This document shows positions 43,349 through 51,551 of a stretch of DNA of 64,000 nucleotides, piece after piece. Source of the stretch: Sphingomonas kaistensis (GTDB lineage Bacteria > Pseudomonadota > Alphaproteobacteria > Sphingomonadales > Sphingomonadaceae); NCBI RefSeq assembly GCF_036884275.1, contig NZ_CP145607.1, positions 434,001 to 498,000 of the forward strand. Reading direction: 5' to 3'. Under the pieces are notes generated by a model, which did not search any database, was not told the DNA's origin, and was given only the letters and a program-made list of their open reading frames with translations. Positions within the stretch are counted from its first letter, which is position 1, and every line of letters begins with the position of its first letter. A program made the translations under genes and the position numbers.

Positions 43349-44566
43349 TCAGGAGGCGGGGCGGCGGTAACGCTGCTCCGCCTCTTGCATATAATCCCGG
43401 GTCAGCGGCAGCGCCCGGCGGTCGCGGACATATTGCACCTGAAAATTGTTCATCGCGCCATGCTCGAACGCCACGGCGGCGGCGGCGAGGTAGAAGGTCC
43501 ACATGCGGAAAAAGCGCTCGTCGTAGAGCGCCACGATCTCCGCCCGGTGCGCGTCGCAATTGGCCAGCCAGTGCCTGAGCGTGAAGCCGTAATGCATCCG
43601 CAGCGTTTCGACGTCGGTCGCGATCAGCCGCACTTCCTCGCTCGCCGCCATCATCTGGCTGAGGCTGGGAAGGTGGTAGCCGGGGAAGATCCATTTGTCG
43701 GTGAACGGGTCGGGTTTGCCCGCCTTGCCGTATTTGCCGATGGTGTGGAGCAGCATCACGCCGTCGTCGGTCAGAAGCCGTTTGCAGGTCGCGAAGAACT
43801 CCCCGAAATGCGCCGCGCCGACATGTTCGAACATGCCGACCGAGACGATCCGGTCGAACCGGCCGGTCACCGCGCGATAGTCGATCAGTTCGAACCGCAC
43901 CTTGTCGGCGACGCCGGCTTCTTCCGCGCGTTGACGGGCGACGCGAAGCTGTTCCTCGCTTAGGGTAACGCCGAGCACTTCCACCCCGGCGACGCGGTTC
44001 AAGTACAGCGCCATCCCGCCCCACCCGCAGCCGATATCGAGCACGCGCTGGCCCGGCTGGAGATAGAGTTTGGCGGCGATGTGCGCTTTCTTGTCTTCCT
44101 GCGCCTGGACCAGGCTGTTGGCGGGGTCGCGGAAATAAGCGCAGCTATATTGCAGGTCGGGGTCGAGGAAGAGGCGGTAGAGCCGCTCGTCGAGGTCGTA
44201 ATGATGCGCCACGTTGCGGCGTGAGGCGGTGGCATCGTTACGGCGCGGGAGCAGCGATTTGAGCAGCCCGAAGCGCTTCTTGAGCCGACCCTTGTGGCCG
44301 CCATCCTCGAACCGATTGGCGCCGACCACCATCGAAAGGAGGTCGATCAGTGCGCCCTGCTCGATCGTGATGCGCCCATCCATGTAGAGCTCGCCGAACG
44401 CGAGGCGCGGTCCGCGGGCCAGTTCGAGCAACGCCTTCTTGTCGTGGATCCGGGCCGTGACGTGCGGTTCGCCCGACCCGACCGACGATCGCTCGCTGCT
44501 GGGGAGGATGACGGTTAGCGTGCCGCCCTTGATACGGTCGCCGAGCAGGCGTTCAAGCATGGTCAT
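43349..44566 (-). CDS. cfa: Cyclopropane-fatty-acyl-phospholipid synthase
   Basis: A 405-residue cytoplasmic enzyme that adds a methylene from SAM to unsaturated membrane lipids. The SAM site is VLDIGCGWGGMALYL, preceded by NVAHHYDLDERLYRLFLDP and YSCAYF. EHVGAAHFGEFF, HTIGKYG and FPGYHLPS follow, and FRMWTFYLAAAAVAF is the C-terminal signature. The N-terminal 120 residues form the lipid-binding domain. Related enzymes methylate fatty acids to other products. It is coupled to the upstream MpaB-like gene by ATGA. Confidence 0.93.
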   Translation of the reverse strand: MTMLERLLGDRIKGGTLTVILPSSERSSVGSGEPHVTARIHDKKALLELARGPRLAFGELYMDGRITIEQGALIDLLSMVVGANRFEDGGHKGRLKKRFGLLKSLLPRRNDATASRRNVAHHYDLDERLYRLFLDPDLQYSCAYFRDPANSLVQAQEDKKAHIAAKLYLQPGQRVLDIGCGWGGMALYLNRVAGVEVLGVTLSEEQLRVARQRAEEAGVADKVRFELIDYRAVTGRFDRIVSVGMFEHVGAAHFGEFFATCKRLLTDDGVMLLHTIGKYGKAGKPDPFTDKWIFPGYHLPSLSQMMAASEEVRLIATDVETLRMHYGFTLRHWLANCDAHRAEIVALYDERFFRMWTFYLAAAAVAFEHGAMNNFQVQYVRDRRALPLTRDYMQEAEQRYRRPAS

Positions 44567-45429
44567 GCGCTTCTTTCGCGCGGAGCGAGGGCCCAGCGCA
44601 AGGTCGAAGCGAGGCTGTAGGTGGCGGCGCCGACCGCCGGGGTGGCAAGGCCGGACCCGCGCAGTCCGTGCAGCCGCCGCACCTCGCGCGGGAGGAGGTC
44701 GGTTGCCGACCGCATCAGCAGGCGCTGGACCGGAAACAGGCGCAGGCGCTGCGGCGGGGCGTTGAGGATGATGTCGCGGATAGTCCGGCTGCGCTCGTCG
44801 GCGCGAAGCTCTGGGAGAAACTCGCGAGACAGCGCCTCGGCCTCGGCCTCGCTGCGCGGGACCGGATCGGCGCCGAGCTTTTCAGCGATGATCGCGACCT
44901 CGTCCCAATAAGCGTCGCGCTCGGCGAGCGGCATGACGGGATTGGCGAAGCGGCGATAGCCGGCGAGGAACATCGCCGACCCAGCGAGGTGAACGAAAGC
45001 CAGCAGCCGGGGATCGTTGGCGTCGTAGGGCGTGCCGTCGGGCAGCGTGCCGTGGACGTGATCGTGGATCCGCCTGACCCGCGCGATCGCCGCCTCGGCC
45101 TCGTCCCGCGCGCCATAAGTGGTGACCGCGATGAACCGCGCGGTGTTGCGCAGCCGCCCGTGCATGTTGCGGCGGAAGTCCGAATGGTCCCACACTCCTG
45201 CTAGTGCCCGCGGGTGGAGCATCTGCCACAACAACGCTGCCACCCCGCCGACCATCATGCCGGCAAGATCGGCATGGACCTTCCACGCCGCCCCGCCCGG
45301 CGGGCACAGGGCATCGTCGGACGGTTTGATCGGCTGCTGCCCCGTGGCCGCATCGTTGAAGAATCCGACCACCCCTCCGGCGATGGCGCGGCGAAGCTTT
45401 TCAACGGACGGGGACGCGGGACTGGGCAT
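44563..45429 (-). CDS. MpaB/rubber-oxygenase-like (DUF2236) protein
   Basis: A 288-residue protein of the DUF2236/MpaB family of haem b oxygenases related to latex-clearing protein and mycophenolic-acid MpaB. MVGGVAALLWQMLHPRALAGV and FIAVTTYGARDEAEAAI are family signatures, the latter with the Thr/Tyr near the haem arginine. LAFVHLAGSAMFLAGYRRF supplies the haem-ligand histidine region. It overlaps cfa by four bases, so oxidation and cyclopropanation of membrane lipids may be linked. Confidence 0.82.
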   Translation of the reverse strand: MPSPASPSVEKLRRAIAGGVVGFFNDAATGQQPIKPSDDALCPPGGAAWKVHADLAGMMVGGVAALLWQMLHPRALAGVWDHSDFRRNMHGRLRNTARFIAVTTYGARDEAEAAIARVRRIHDHVHGTLPDGTPYDANDPRLLAFVHLAGSAMFLAGYRRFANPVMPLAERDAYWDEVAIIAEKLGADPVPRSEAEAEALSREFLPELRADERSRTIRDIILNAPPQRLRLFPVQRLLMRSATDLLPREVRRLHGLRGSGLATPAVGAATYSLASTLRWALAPRERSA

Positions 45430-45473
45430 GGGGAGAGAACGAGCGGCCCCGGCGGCTGCTCCGTCCGCCGCGC

Positions 45474-45974
45474 TTATTCCTCGGTCGCCGTCATGGCGCC
45501 CATGCGAACGAATTCTGTGACTGAGCGGCCAAGCGTGTCGAGCTGCACCTGGAGTAGCTCGGCGATCTGGCCGCTCTGCATATAGCCGGCGGTGAACCCG
45601 ATGGTGCCGTCGGGACCACGCTGGAGCACCTGCCGTTCGATCAGGCGATTGACGTGTCGGCGCGCGGTTTCCCGGTTGAAGCCGGTCGCGACCGCGATGG
45701 AGCTGACGTTGCAGGTCCCGATATATTCGGGCGGCAAAGGCGTCTCGAGCGTCCGCAACTCATCGGCCAGCCCGCCGCGGGTCAGCCGTTCTGCCGAGAT
45801 CGCTACCACCGCAAGCATGATCAGCGCGCTGTCATGATCGCCGGCGACGTCGCGATAATGTTCCATGCAGCGAAGCGTCAGCATCGCCATCTGGATGCCT
45901 GCAAGGCGACTTTCGCCGCCGGCCCGTGGCTGAGCTTGAATCCGGATCATCGAACCTGCGCCTCGTTGGGTCAT
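45474..45974 (-). CDS. Winged-helix DNA-binding-like protein
   Basis: A protein of 166 residues, or 158 if the next ATG (45950) is used. GTCNVSSIAVATGFNRETARRHVNRLIERQVLQ, given here in part as IAVATGFNRETARRHVNRL, is a clear winged helix-turn-helix with a recognition helix. A beta wing follows with GTIGFTAGYMQ. No effector domain is recognised. It lies 44 bases upstream of the MpaB-cfa pair on the same strand and could regulate them. Confidence 0.8.
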   Translation of the reverse strand: MTQRGAGSMIRIQAQPRAGGESRLAGIQMAMLTLRCMEHYRDVAGDHDSALIMLAVVAISAERLTRGGLADELRTLETPLPPEYIGTCNVSSIAVATGFNRETARRHVNRLIERQVLQRGPDGTIGFTAGYMQSGQIAELLQVQLDTLGRSVTEFVRMGAMTATEE

Positions 45975-46071
45975 CTTATCATTTTGCGTGACGAGTGCAC
46001 AGTCTGAGCACCGCCGTCCGACGACGGAAACAAACTTCAACTACGGTTGGCGTTAACAATGACTTAGCCGT

Positions 46072-46075
46072 GAGG
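46072..46075 (+). promoter_or_regulatory. Shine-Dalgarno sequence deciding a TTG start
   Basis: GAGG lies five bases before the TTG at 46081 and is the only ribosome site near the small gene. An in-frame stop at 46060 leaves no other plausible start. Confidence 0.6.
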
Positions 46076-46080
46076 ATTGG

Positions 46081-46242
46081 TTGACCCGCAAGATCCTGCC
46101 GCCCTGTTCGGTTCCCGACTGTGACCATGCCGCCGGCGCGATCATCAACGGCGCGCTTTATTGCGGCGCCCATGCGTCGGACAAGCTCAAGACCATGCAG
46201 ATTCTGGGACGCACACCCGGACCGAAGCCCGCCGCCGCCTGA
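46081..46242 (+). CDS. 53-residue zinc-ribbon-like small protein
   Basis: A short gene in the gap between the winged-helix gene and rlmN. It reads MTRKILPPCSVPDC, then about 20 residues with the segment NGALYCGAHA, then a short basic tail. Cys9, Cys14, Cys28 and His31 could bind one zinc. A GAGG site precedes the TTG start, and the frame ends three bases before the rlmN stop. Likely a real small protein conserved in related genomes; its role is unknown, though this Cys/His spacing resembles small zinc proteins that sit beside RNA enzymes. Confidence 0.6.
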   Translation: MTRKILPPCSVPDCDHAAGAIINGALYCGAHASDKLKTMQILGRTPGPKPAAA

Positions 46243-46245
46243 GGG

Positions 46246-47433
46246 TCAGGCCACCCCTTCGCGGTCGAGTTCGGCGCGGCGCTTCTTTTCCGCCGCCGTC
46301 TTGAGCTGGCCGCAGGCCGCGTCGATGTCGCGCCCGCGCGGGGTCCGCACCGGCGCGCTGATCCCGCCTTCGAACACGATGTTCGAGAAAGAGCGGATGC
46401 GCTCGGGCGTGGAGCATTCATACTCGGCGCCCGGCCACGGGTTGAACGGGATCAGATTGACCTTGGCCGGCAGGCGATAATGGCGGATCAGCCGGACCAG
46501 CTCACGCGCATGGTCGTCGCTGTCGTTCTTGTCCTTCAGCATGACGTATTCGAAGGTGATGCGGCGGGCGTTGTTGGCGCCGGGATAATCAGCGCACGCC
46601 TGCAGCAATTCCTCGATGCCGTACTTGCGGTTCAAGGGCACGATCTCGTCGCGGATTTCCTTGGTCACCGCGTGGAGCGAGACGGCGAGATTGACCCCGA
46701 TCTCCTCGCCGCATTTCTCCATCATCGGCACGACGCCCGAGGTGGAGAGGGTGATCCGGCGCTTGCTAAGGCCCAAGCCGTCGCCGTCCATGACGATCTT
46801 GAGCGCGTCGCGGACATTGTCGAAATTATAGAGCGGCTCGCCCATCCCCATCATCACGATGTTGGTGAGCATCCGGCCCTCGGGCTGGCTCGGCCATTCG
46901 CCGAGCGAATCGCGGGCGAGCATGACCTGGCCGACGATCTCGTGGATATCGAGATTGCGCACGAGGCGCATGGTGCCGGTGTGGCAGAAGCGGCAGTTCA
47001 GCGTGCAGCCGACCTGGCTGGATACGCACAAAGTGCCGCGGTCGGCGTCGGGGATGAACACCATCTCAAAGTCGTGCGCGTCGTGGGTGCGGAGCAGCCA
47101 CTTGCGCGTCCCGTCGGACGACACCTGCGCTTCGACGACTTCAGGACGCGTGATCTTGAACCGCTCAGCCAGCCACGGCTGCTGCGCCTTGGCGATGTCG
47201 GTCATCAACGCAAAGTCAGTGACCCCGCGATTGTAGATCCAGTGCCACAATTGCTTTGACCGCAGCTTGGCCTGGCGCGCATCCATGCCGGCGCTTTCCA
47301 GCGCCTCGCGGATGGCATCGCGCTTCAAACCGATCAGTTCGACGCGGGGATCGGCGGTGACCGCCGCGGGACGCGGGACGGTGACAGGATCGACCGCTCC
47401 GGCGATCGGCATAAGGTTGGTGTCGGCGCTCAT
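46246..47433 (-). CDS. rlmN: 23S rRNA (adenine-2503-C2)-methyltransferase
   Basis: A 395-residue cytoplasmic radical-SAM enzyme that methylates A2503 of 23S rRNA and A37 of some tRNAs. The 4Fe-4S cysteines are Cys143, Cys147 and Cys150 (GCTLNCRFC). The methyl-carrying cysteine is in the AACGQL segment near the C-terminus. [13 protein letters not shown] and [17 protein letters not shown] are RlmN-type signatures. The length is slightly above the E. coli enzyme. Confidence 0.96.
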   Translation of the reverse strand: MSADTNLMPIAGAVDPVTVPRPAAVTADPRVELIGLKRDAIREALESAGMDARQAKLRSKQLWHWIYNRGVTDFALMTDIAKAQQPWLAERFKITRPEVVEAQVSSDGTRKWLLRTHDAHDFEMVFIPDADRGTLCVSSQVGCTLNCRFCHTGTMRLVRNLDIHEIVGQVMLARDSLGEWPSQPEGRMLTNIVMMGMGEPLYNFDNVRDALKIVMDGDGLGLSKRRITLSTSGVVPMMEKCGEEIGVNLAVSLHAVTKEIRDEIVPLNRKYGIEELLQACADYPGANNARRITFEYVMLKDKNDSDDHARELVRLIRHYRLPAKVNLIPFNPWPGAEYECSTPERIRSFSNIVFEGGISAPVRTPRGRDIDAACGQLKTAAEKKRRAELDREGVA

Positions 47434-47515
47434 GAGAGAGCGGCCATGTAGCGAGTTTTACGGAATTTTCCAGTAGCGCGCGCGGGGCGGCGGCCGCTCG
47501 CCCGCACGCACCGAT

Positions 47516-47995
47516 TCAGCAGCCGAGCGCCGCGGCGTCGATGGCGGTGGGTGCCCCGCCGAGCAGATAGCGATCGCTGATCCGTCCGCCCTGCCCCTGC
47601 GCTCGAACCCGCATTTCGGTGCTGCGGCGCATGGCGGCGATGATGGCGGCTTCCTGCGCCGGACCACGGCTCCAGGCGCTGGACCCGCGCGTGACGAGCA
47701 GAAAGCTCTGGTCCCCGATGGTCAGCACCGCCGCCGCGCCCGGCCGCACCGGACGCGCGAACAGGAAATGCAGCTCGCCGCGGCGCTTGCCGTCCCGGGT
47801 GAAGGCAATGGTTGCACGGGCCTGCGGACGCCCCGGCGCGGCGATCATCTCGCTCCGCGACACCGCTTCGCACAGGCCGCCCGACCGCTCGAACGCCGCC
47901 CAGAAGGTACCGGCGTGAAGCAGCCGCTGCGCCGCCGCCGGCTCCGCGCCGAGGAGGCCGAGCGCAACGCCGAGGGCCGCCGCCGCCTGCCTCAC
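47516..47995 (-). CDS. IalB-like invasion-associated family exported protein
   Basis: A 159-residue protein with a hydrophobic signal (QAAAALGVALGLLGAEPAAAQ). The core with FERSGGLCEAVSRSEMI and a final cysteine resembles the invasion-associated locus B family, which is widespread in non-pathogenic alphaproteobacteria as well. The GTG at 47995 overlaps the prepilin peptidase stop (GTGA), so it is the second gene of that pair. Confidence 0.68.
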   Translation of the reverse strand: MRQAAAALGVALGLLGAEPAAAQRLLHAGTFWAAFERSGGLCEAVSRSEMIAAPGRPQARATIAFTRDGKRRGELHFLFARPVRPGAAAVLTIGDQSFLLVTRGSSAWSRGPAQEAAIIAAMRRSTEMRVRAQGQGGRISDRYLLGGAPTAIDAAALGC

Positions 47996-48492
47996 GCCGG
48001 GCGGGCGCCCATCAGTTGCAGGCTTGTGATGATCGCCCCGGCGGCAATCGCGATACCATAGGGAATGCCCGCCTTGGGCTGCAGCACCCGCATCCGCGAA
48101 CGGATCGCCTGGGGCCACGGCAAGGTGCGCAGGATGATGATCAGCACCGCCAGCAGCCCCCCGGCGATCGCGGTCCACATCAGGAAACGGGCGGACGCGC
48201 CGAGGTCGAACCACAGCACGGTAGCCGCGAACAATTTGACGTCGCCGCCGCCAAGGATGCCGCGGCCGAACAGAAAGGTCCCGATGGCGAGCGCGGCGAC
48301 GAACACCACGCCATTTTCCCACAAGCTCGGCTGCGGACCCGCGATCACCGCCCCCGCGACTCCGAGCAGAAGCACCGCGCCGCAGATGTAATTGCTGATC
48401 TTGAGCATCATCGCGTCCTGGAACGCGGCCAGCACAAGGCAAGCGATCAGCGCCCAGAACAGCCACTCCGGCACCAGGGTCGGCAGGTTCAC
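47992..48492 (-). CDS. A24-family prepilin peptidase (CpaA/TadV-like)
   Basis: A 166-residue inner-membrane aspartyl protease with six short helices. The two catalytic aspartates are in FQDAMMLKISN and GILGGGDVKL (the GxGD motif). The protein lacks the N-terminal methylase domain of PilD, as expected for the Flp/Tad type. No tad or flp pilus genes are in the window, so its substrates are encoded elsewhere. GTG 48492 is the only sensible start. Confidence 0.9.
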   Translation of the reverse strand: MNLPTLVPEWLFWALIACLVLAAFQDAMMLKISNYICGAVLLLGVAGAVIAGPQPSLWENGVVFVAALAIGTFLFGRGILGGGDVKLFAATVLWFDLGASARFLMWTAIAGGLLAVLIIILRTLPWPQAIRSRMRVLQPKAGIPYGIAIAAGAIITSLQLMGARPA

Positions 48493-48686
48493 GTCATTGT
48501 CCCCCAAAGCTTTTCGTGGGTGCAGCGATGGCCCGGCACGAGGCGACGCGCAAGCGGGTTGCGTGGCCGCCCGTCTCGTGAGACACTGAGCGTGCTCGGA
48601 AGAACACCAGCGCGAGGGGCGCGTGTGAACCGGGGCGATTCTCTTCACCACAGCTTGCGAGTGCGCGGTCCGCAAGGCTTCGCGCA

Positions 48687-50066
48687 GTGAGCCTGCAGCT
48701 TGCCATGGCCGAACTGGCAGCCGAGCTAGCGCTGTTTGCAGCACTCGGTTTTCTGCTCTTCTCGCTCGACGACCTGCTGGTCGACATCATCTATTTCGCC
48801 CGCCGCCTGTGGCGCGCGATGACGGTGTATCGCCGCCACCGGCCGGGCGATGCGCGTTCGCTGACCGACGGCGCGGCGACGGGATGGATGGTGGTGATGA
48901 TCCCCGCCTGGGACGAAAGCGCGGTAATCGGCGCCATGCTGCGCTCGACCCTGCAAAGCTTCGATCACCCTGATTACACATTGCTGGTCGGCTATTACCG
49001 CAACGATCCGGCGACCCGGCTGGCGATCGAGGCCGTGACCGACCCCCGGGTGATGGCGATCGAGGTCCCGCACGACGGGCCGACCACCAAGGCCGATTGC
49101 CTGAACGAGCTCTACGCCTTTCTCCTGCGGCACGAAGTGGCGAGCGGGCGGCAGGCGCGCGCGGTGGTGCTTCACGATGCCGAAGACCTCGTCCACCCGC
49201 TCGAGCTTCGGTTGTTCGATCGGCTGACCGCCAGGGCCGGGATGGTGCAATTGCCGGTGGTCCCGCTGCCCGATCACACCAGCCACTGGGTCGCTGGCCA
49301 TTATTGCGACGAATTCGCCGAATCGCATGGCAAGGAACTGGTGGTGCGCGAAGCGGTCGGGGCCTCGATCCCGCTGGCCGGGGTGGGCTGCGCAATCTCG
49401 CGCGGCGCGATCGCGCGGCTGGCCGAAGCGCATGGCGGCAGGCCGTTCGCCGGCGGTTCGATGACCGAGGATTACGAGATGGGGCTGCGCCTCGGCGCGC
49501 TGGGCGAACGGACGATCTTCGTCCGCCTGCCCGAAAGCCCGGGCCAGCGCGGCGTGGTCGCCAGCCGGGGTCATTTCCCGAGCAATCTCGGCGCCGCGGT
49601 CCGGCAGAAGGCTCGCTGGCTGGGCGGCATCGCCTTTGCCGGATGGGACCGGCTCGGTTGGAGCGGGGGCCTCGGCGAACGCTGGTTCCGGCTTCGCGAC
49701 CGGCGCGGCCCCTTTGCCGCTCTGCTGCTGCTGGCCGGCTATCTGTCGGGGCTGCTGTGGGCGCAATTGTGGTTCGCGGCGCAGCTCGGCGCGCCCTTGC
49801 CGCCGCAGCCCTCTCCGCTGCTGGCCGGCCTGCTGCAGATCAATTTCGCCTTGCTCCTGTGGAGAATCCTCATGCGTGTCGGCTTTACCAGCCATGTCTA
49901 CGGCTTTGGCGAGGGACTGGCGGCCGTGCCGCGGATCGTCACCGCCAACCTCATCGCGATCCTCGCGACGGGCCGCGCCCTGTTCCTTCATGCGGGCGGG
50001 GGACCACGGCAATGGGACAAGACCGATCACGTCTTTCCCGCCGCCACCGGAGCGGCCCGGCCATGA
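48687..50066 (+). CDS. NfrB-like membrane glycosyltransferase (GT2)
   Basis: A 459-residue inner-membrane protein. One N-terminal helix is followed by a GT-A domain with MVVMIPAWDESAVIGAML, VVLHDAEDLVHPLELRLFD (the DxD-like metal site), and SMTEDYEMGLRLGALGERT (the TED motif). Three to four helices follow (about residues 350-440). It resembles the N4 adsorption protein NfrB but is shorter and lacks the C-terminal c-di-GMP-binding MshEN domain. It is translationally coupled to the outer-membrane protein gene downstream. Confidence 0.88.
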   Translation: MSLQLAMAELAAELALFAALGFLLFSLDDLLVDIIYFARRLWRAMTVYRRHRPGDARSLTDGAATGWMVVMIPAWDESAVIGAMLRSTLQSFDHPDYTLLVGYYRNDPATRLAIEAVTDPRVMAIEVPHDGPTTKADCLNELYAFLLRHEVASGRQARAVVLHDAEDLVHPLELRLFDRLTARAGMVQLPVVPLPDHTSHWVAGHYCDEFAESHGKELVVREAVGASIPLAGVGCAISRGAIARLAEAHGGRPFAGGSMTEDYEMGLRLGALGERTIFVRLPESPGQRGVVASRGHFPSNLGAAVRQKARWLGGIAFAGWDRLGWSGGLGERWFRLRDRRGPFAALLLLAGYLSGLLWAQLWFAAQLGAPLPPQPSPLLAGLLQINFALLLWRILMRVGFTSHVYGFGEGLAAVPRIVTANLIAILATGRALFLHAGGGPRQWDKTDHVFPAATGAARP

Positions 50067-51358
50067 GCGCCCCGATCCGCTTTCTCGGACTGGCGATCGT
50101 CGCTTACGTCGGGCTGCGCACCGCGAGCAGCGCGCTGGCGCTAGATCCGGCACCGGCCGAGCCCGCCGGCAGCGCCGCAACGCCCGTCGCCGCCGCGGCC
50201 GAGACGACGCTTCCGCCCGGTGTCCCCGCCGACATGGGGCCGCCACCCGCTGCCGGCTATGCGCAGGGGGTCGGTCCCTATGCCATGCCGCCGAGCTACC
50301 CGCCCGCTTACCCAGCGGCCTATGGCGCCGCGCCCTATCCCTACATGCCGGCCGCCGCGCCTTATCCCTATCCGTACCCGGCGATGATGGCCGCCGCCGC
50401 CACCGCCCAGCGCCAGATGCGCCCGGTCTATTATCGCGTGCCCTATCCCGTTCCGATGCCCGCTTATCCCGCTCCAGCCCCGACGCCGGCGATGGCATCG
50501 AGCTTCGCGCCGGCGGCCGCGGCCGAGGGCTATGCCAGCCCGGTCGCGCCGATCGATCAATGGCCGACCATCGGCGGCACTGGCCCGGTCTCGCTCGCCG
50601 GCACCGCGACGCAGGTCACGCCGGGCTGGGGCAAGCGTGGCCGCAATAGCGACGGGCTCAATCCGTCCAAGGCGGCGCAGCGCTGGTCGGTCGATGCCTG
50701 GGCCCTGCTTCGCCCGCGCGAGGGGGTCTATCGGCTCGACGATACGACCGGCGCGCTCAACCCCGGGCTCGCCCCGGCCGGATCGCTGGGCGGTAGCCAG
50801 GCGGGCATGCGGATCAGCTGGACACCCTTGTCCTCCCTCGGCGTACACCTGCGCGCTTCCACCGCCTTGCTGCCCAAGGGAAGCAGCGCGCGCAGCCAGC
50901 AGGCGATCGGCGGCGAAGGCGCGATCGGGATCAGCTGGAAACCGATCAAGGGCGTGCCCGTGCGCCTGCTCGCCGAACGCCGGCAACGCCTCGGCGCGGC
51001 ACTCGGCGGCGGACGCGATGCCTTTGCCCTGCTGGCCGAAAGCGGGCTCTATGGCCAGCCGCTGCCGTTCGGCGCGACGCTCGACGGCTATGCCCAGGCG
51101 GGCGTCGTCGGTGCCCATCGCCGCGACCTGTTCGCCGACGGCGCGCTGACCGCCAGCTACCCCTTCATGCCACGCTTCGCGATCGGCGGGGGCATGTGGG
51201 GCGGGATCCAGCCCGGACTGCACCGCTTCGATGCGGGCCCGCGCCTCAGCTACGAACTCCGCCCGGGGCTGCGCGCCCACCTCGATTACCGCTTTCGCGT
51301 GACCGGCAATGCCGATCCCCGAAGCGGCCCGGCGCTGACCCTCGCCGCGGGGTTCTGA
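50063..51358 (+). CDS. NfrA-like exported outer-membrane beta-barrel protein
   Basis: A 431-residue protein with a short signal, then a proline/tyrosine-rich linker (YPPAYPAAYGAAPYPYMPA and further), then a predicted beta-barrel domain from about residue 190 (SVDAWALLRPREGVYRL, LRASTALLPKGSSARS) ending in LTLAAGF with a terminal Phe. Such endings mark BAM-inserted barrels. It partners the NfrB-like transferase and probably lets a surface glycan out. The tetratricopeptide-like region of E. coli NfrA is absent. Confidence 0.78.
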   Translation: MSAPIRFLGLAIVAYVGLRTASSALALDPAPAEPAGSAATPVAAAAETTLPPGVPADMGPPPAAGYAQGVGPYAMPPSYPPAYPAAYGAAPYPYMPAAAPYPYPYPAMMAAAATAQRQMRPVYYRVPYPVPMPAYPAPAPTPAMASSFAPAAAAEGYASPVAPIDQWPTIGGTGPVSLAGTATQVTPGWGKRGRNSDGLNPSKAAQRWSVDAWALLRPREGVYRLDDTTGALNPGLAPAGSLGGSQAGMRISWTPLSSLGVHLRASTALLPKGSSARSQQAIGGEGAIGISWKPIKGVPVRLLAERRQRLGAALGGGRDAFALLAESGLYGQPLPFGATLDGYAQAGVVGAHRRDLFADGALTASYPFMPRFAIGGGMWGGIQPGLHRFDAGPRLSYELRPGLRAHLDYRFRVTGNADPRSGPALTLAAGF

Positions 51359-51378
51359 GCGGCGGCCATGACGCGACA

Positions 51379-51450
51379 GGACCGGCGTTCTCACCCCGCC
51401 GGTCCCGGAGGCTTCCTCCCCGCACGCCGGCGGGAGGGAACCTCCATTTC
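51379..51450. repeat. Two intergenic hairpins after the NfrA-like gene
   Basis: The first is a 9-bp stem GGACCGGCG/CGCCGGTCC (51379-51387 and 51397-51405) with a 9-base loop. A second, longer imperfect hairpin follows, GGAGGCTTCCTCCC...GGGAGGGAACCTCC. Neither has a T tract. They may end transcription of the pair, but the stems differ from the REP-like units at 6.1 and 11.1 kb. No other feature is seen in this 193-base gap. Confidence 0.6.
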
Positions 51451-51551
51451 AAGCTGACCCGCGACCCCGCCTTTCGCCCTTTTGCGCCGCGCCCGCGACT
51501 GTTCTAGAGCCGCGCCGGAGGCCCCGCGGGGCGGCAGGAGGCAGTAGGCAC

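Noticed and set aside
48726..50498. A 590-residue minus-strand frame opposite the NfrB-like gene.
   Set aside because: Arg/Gln/Pro-rich shadow sequence; the plus-strand gene has all GT2 motifs.
51379..51450. A third copy of the REP-like family.
   Set aside because: The hairpin stems do not share the GTCRTCCCGG head or the 30-bp length of the units at 6.1 and 11.1 kb.
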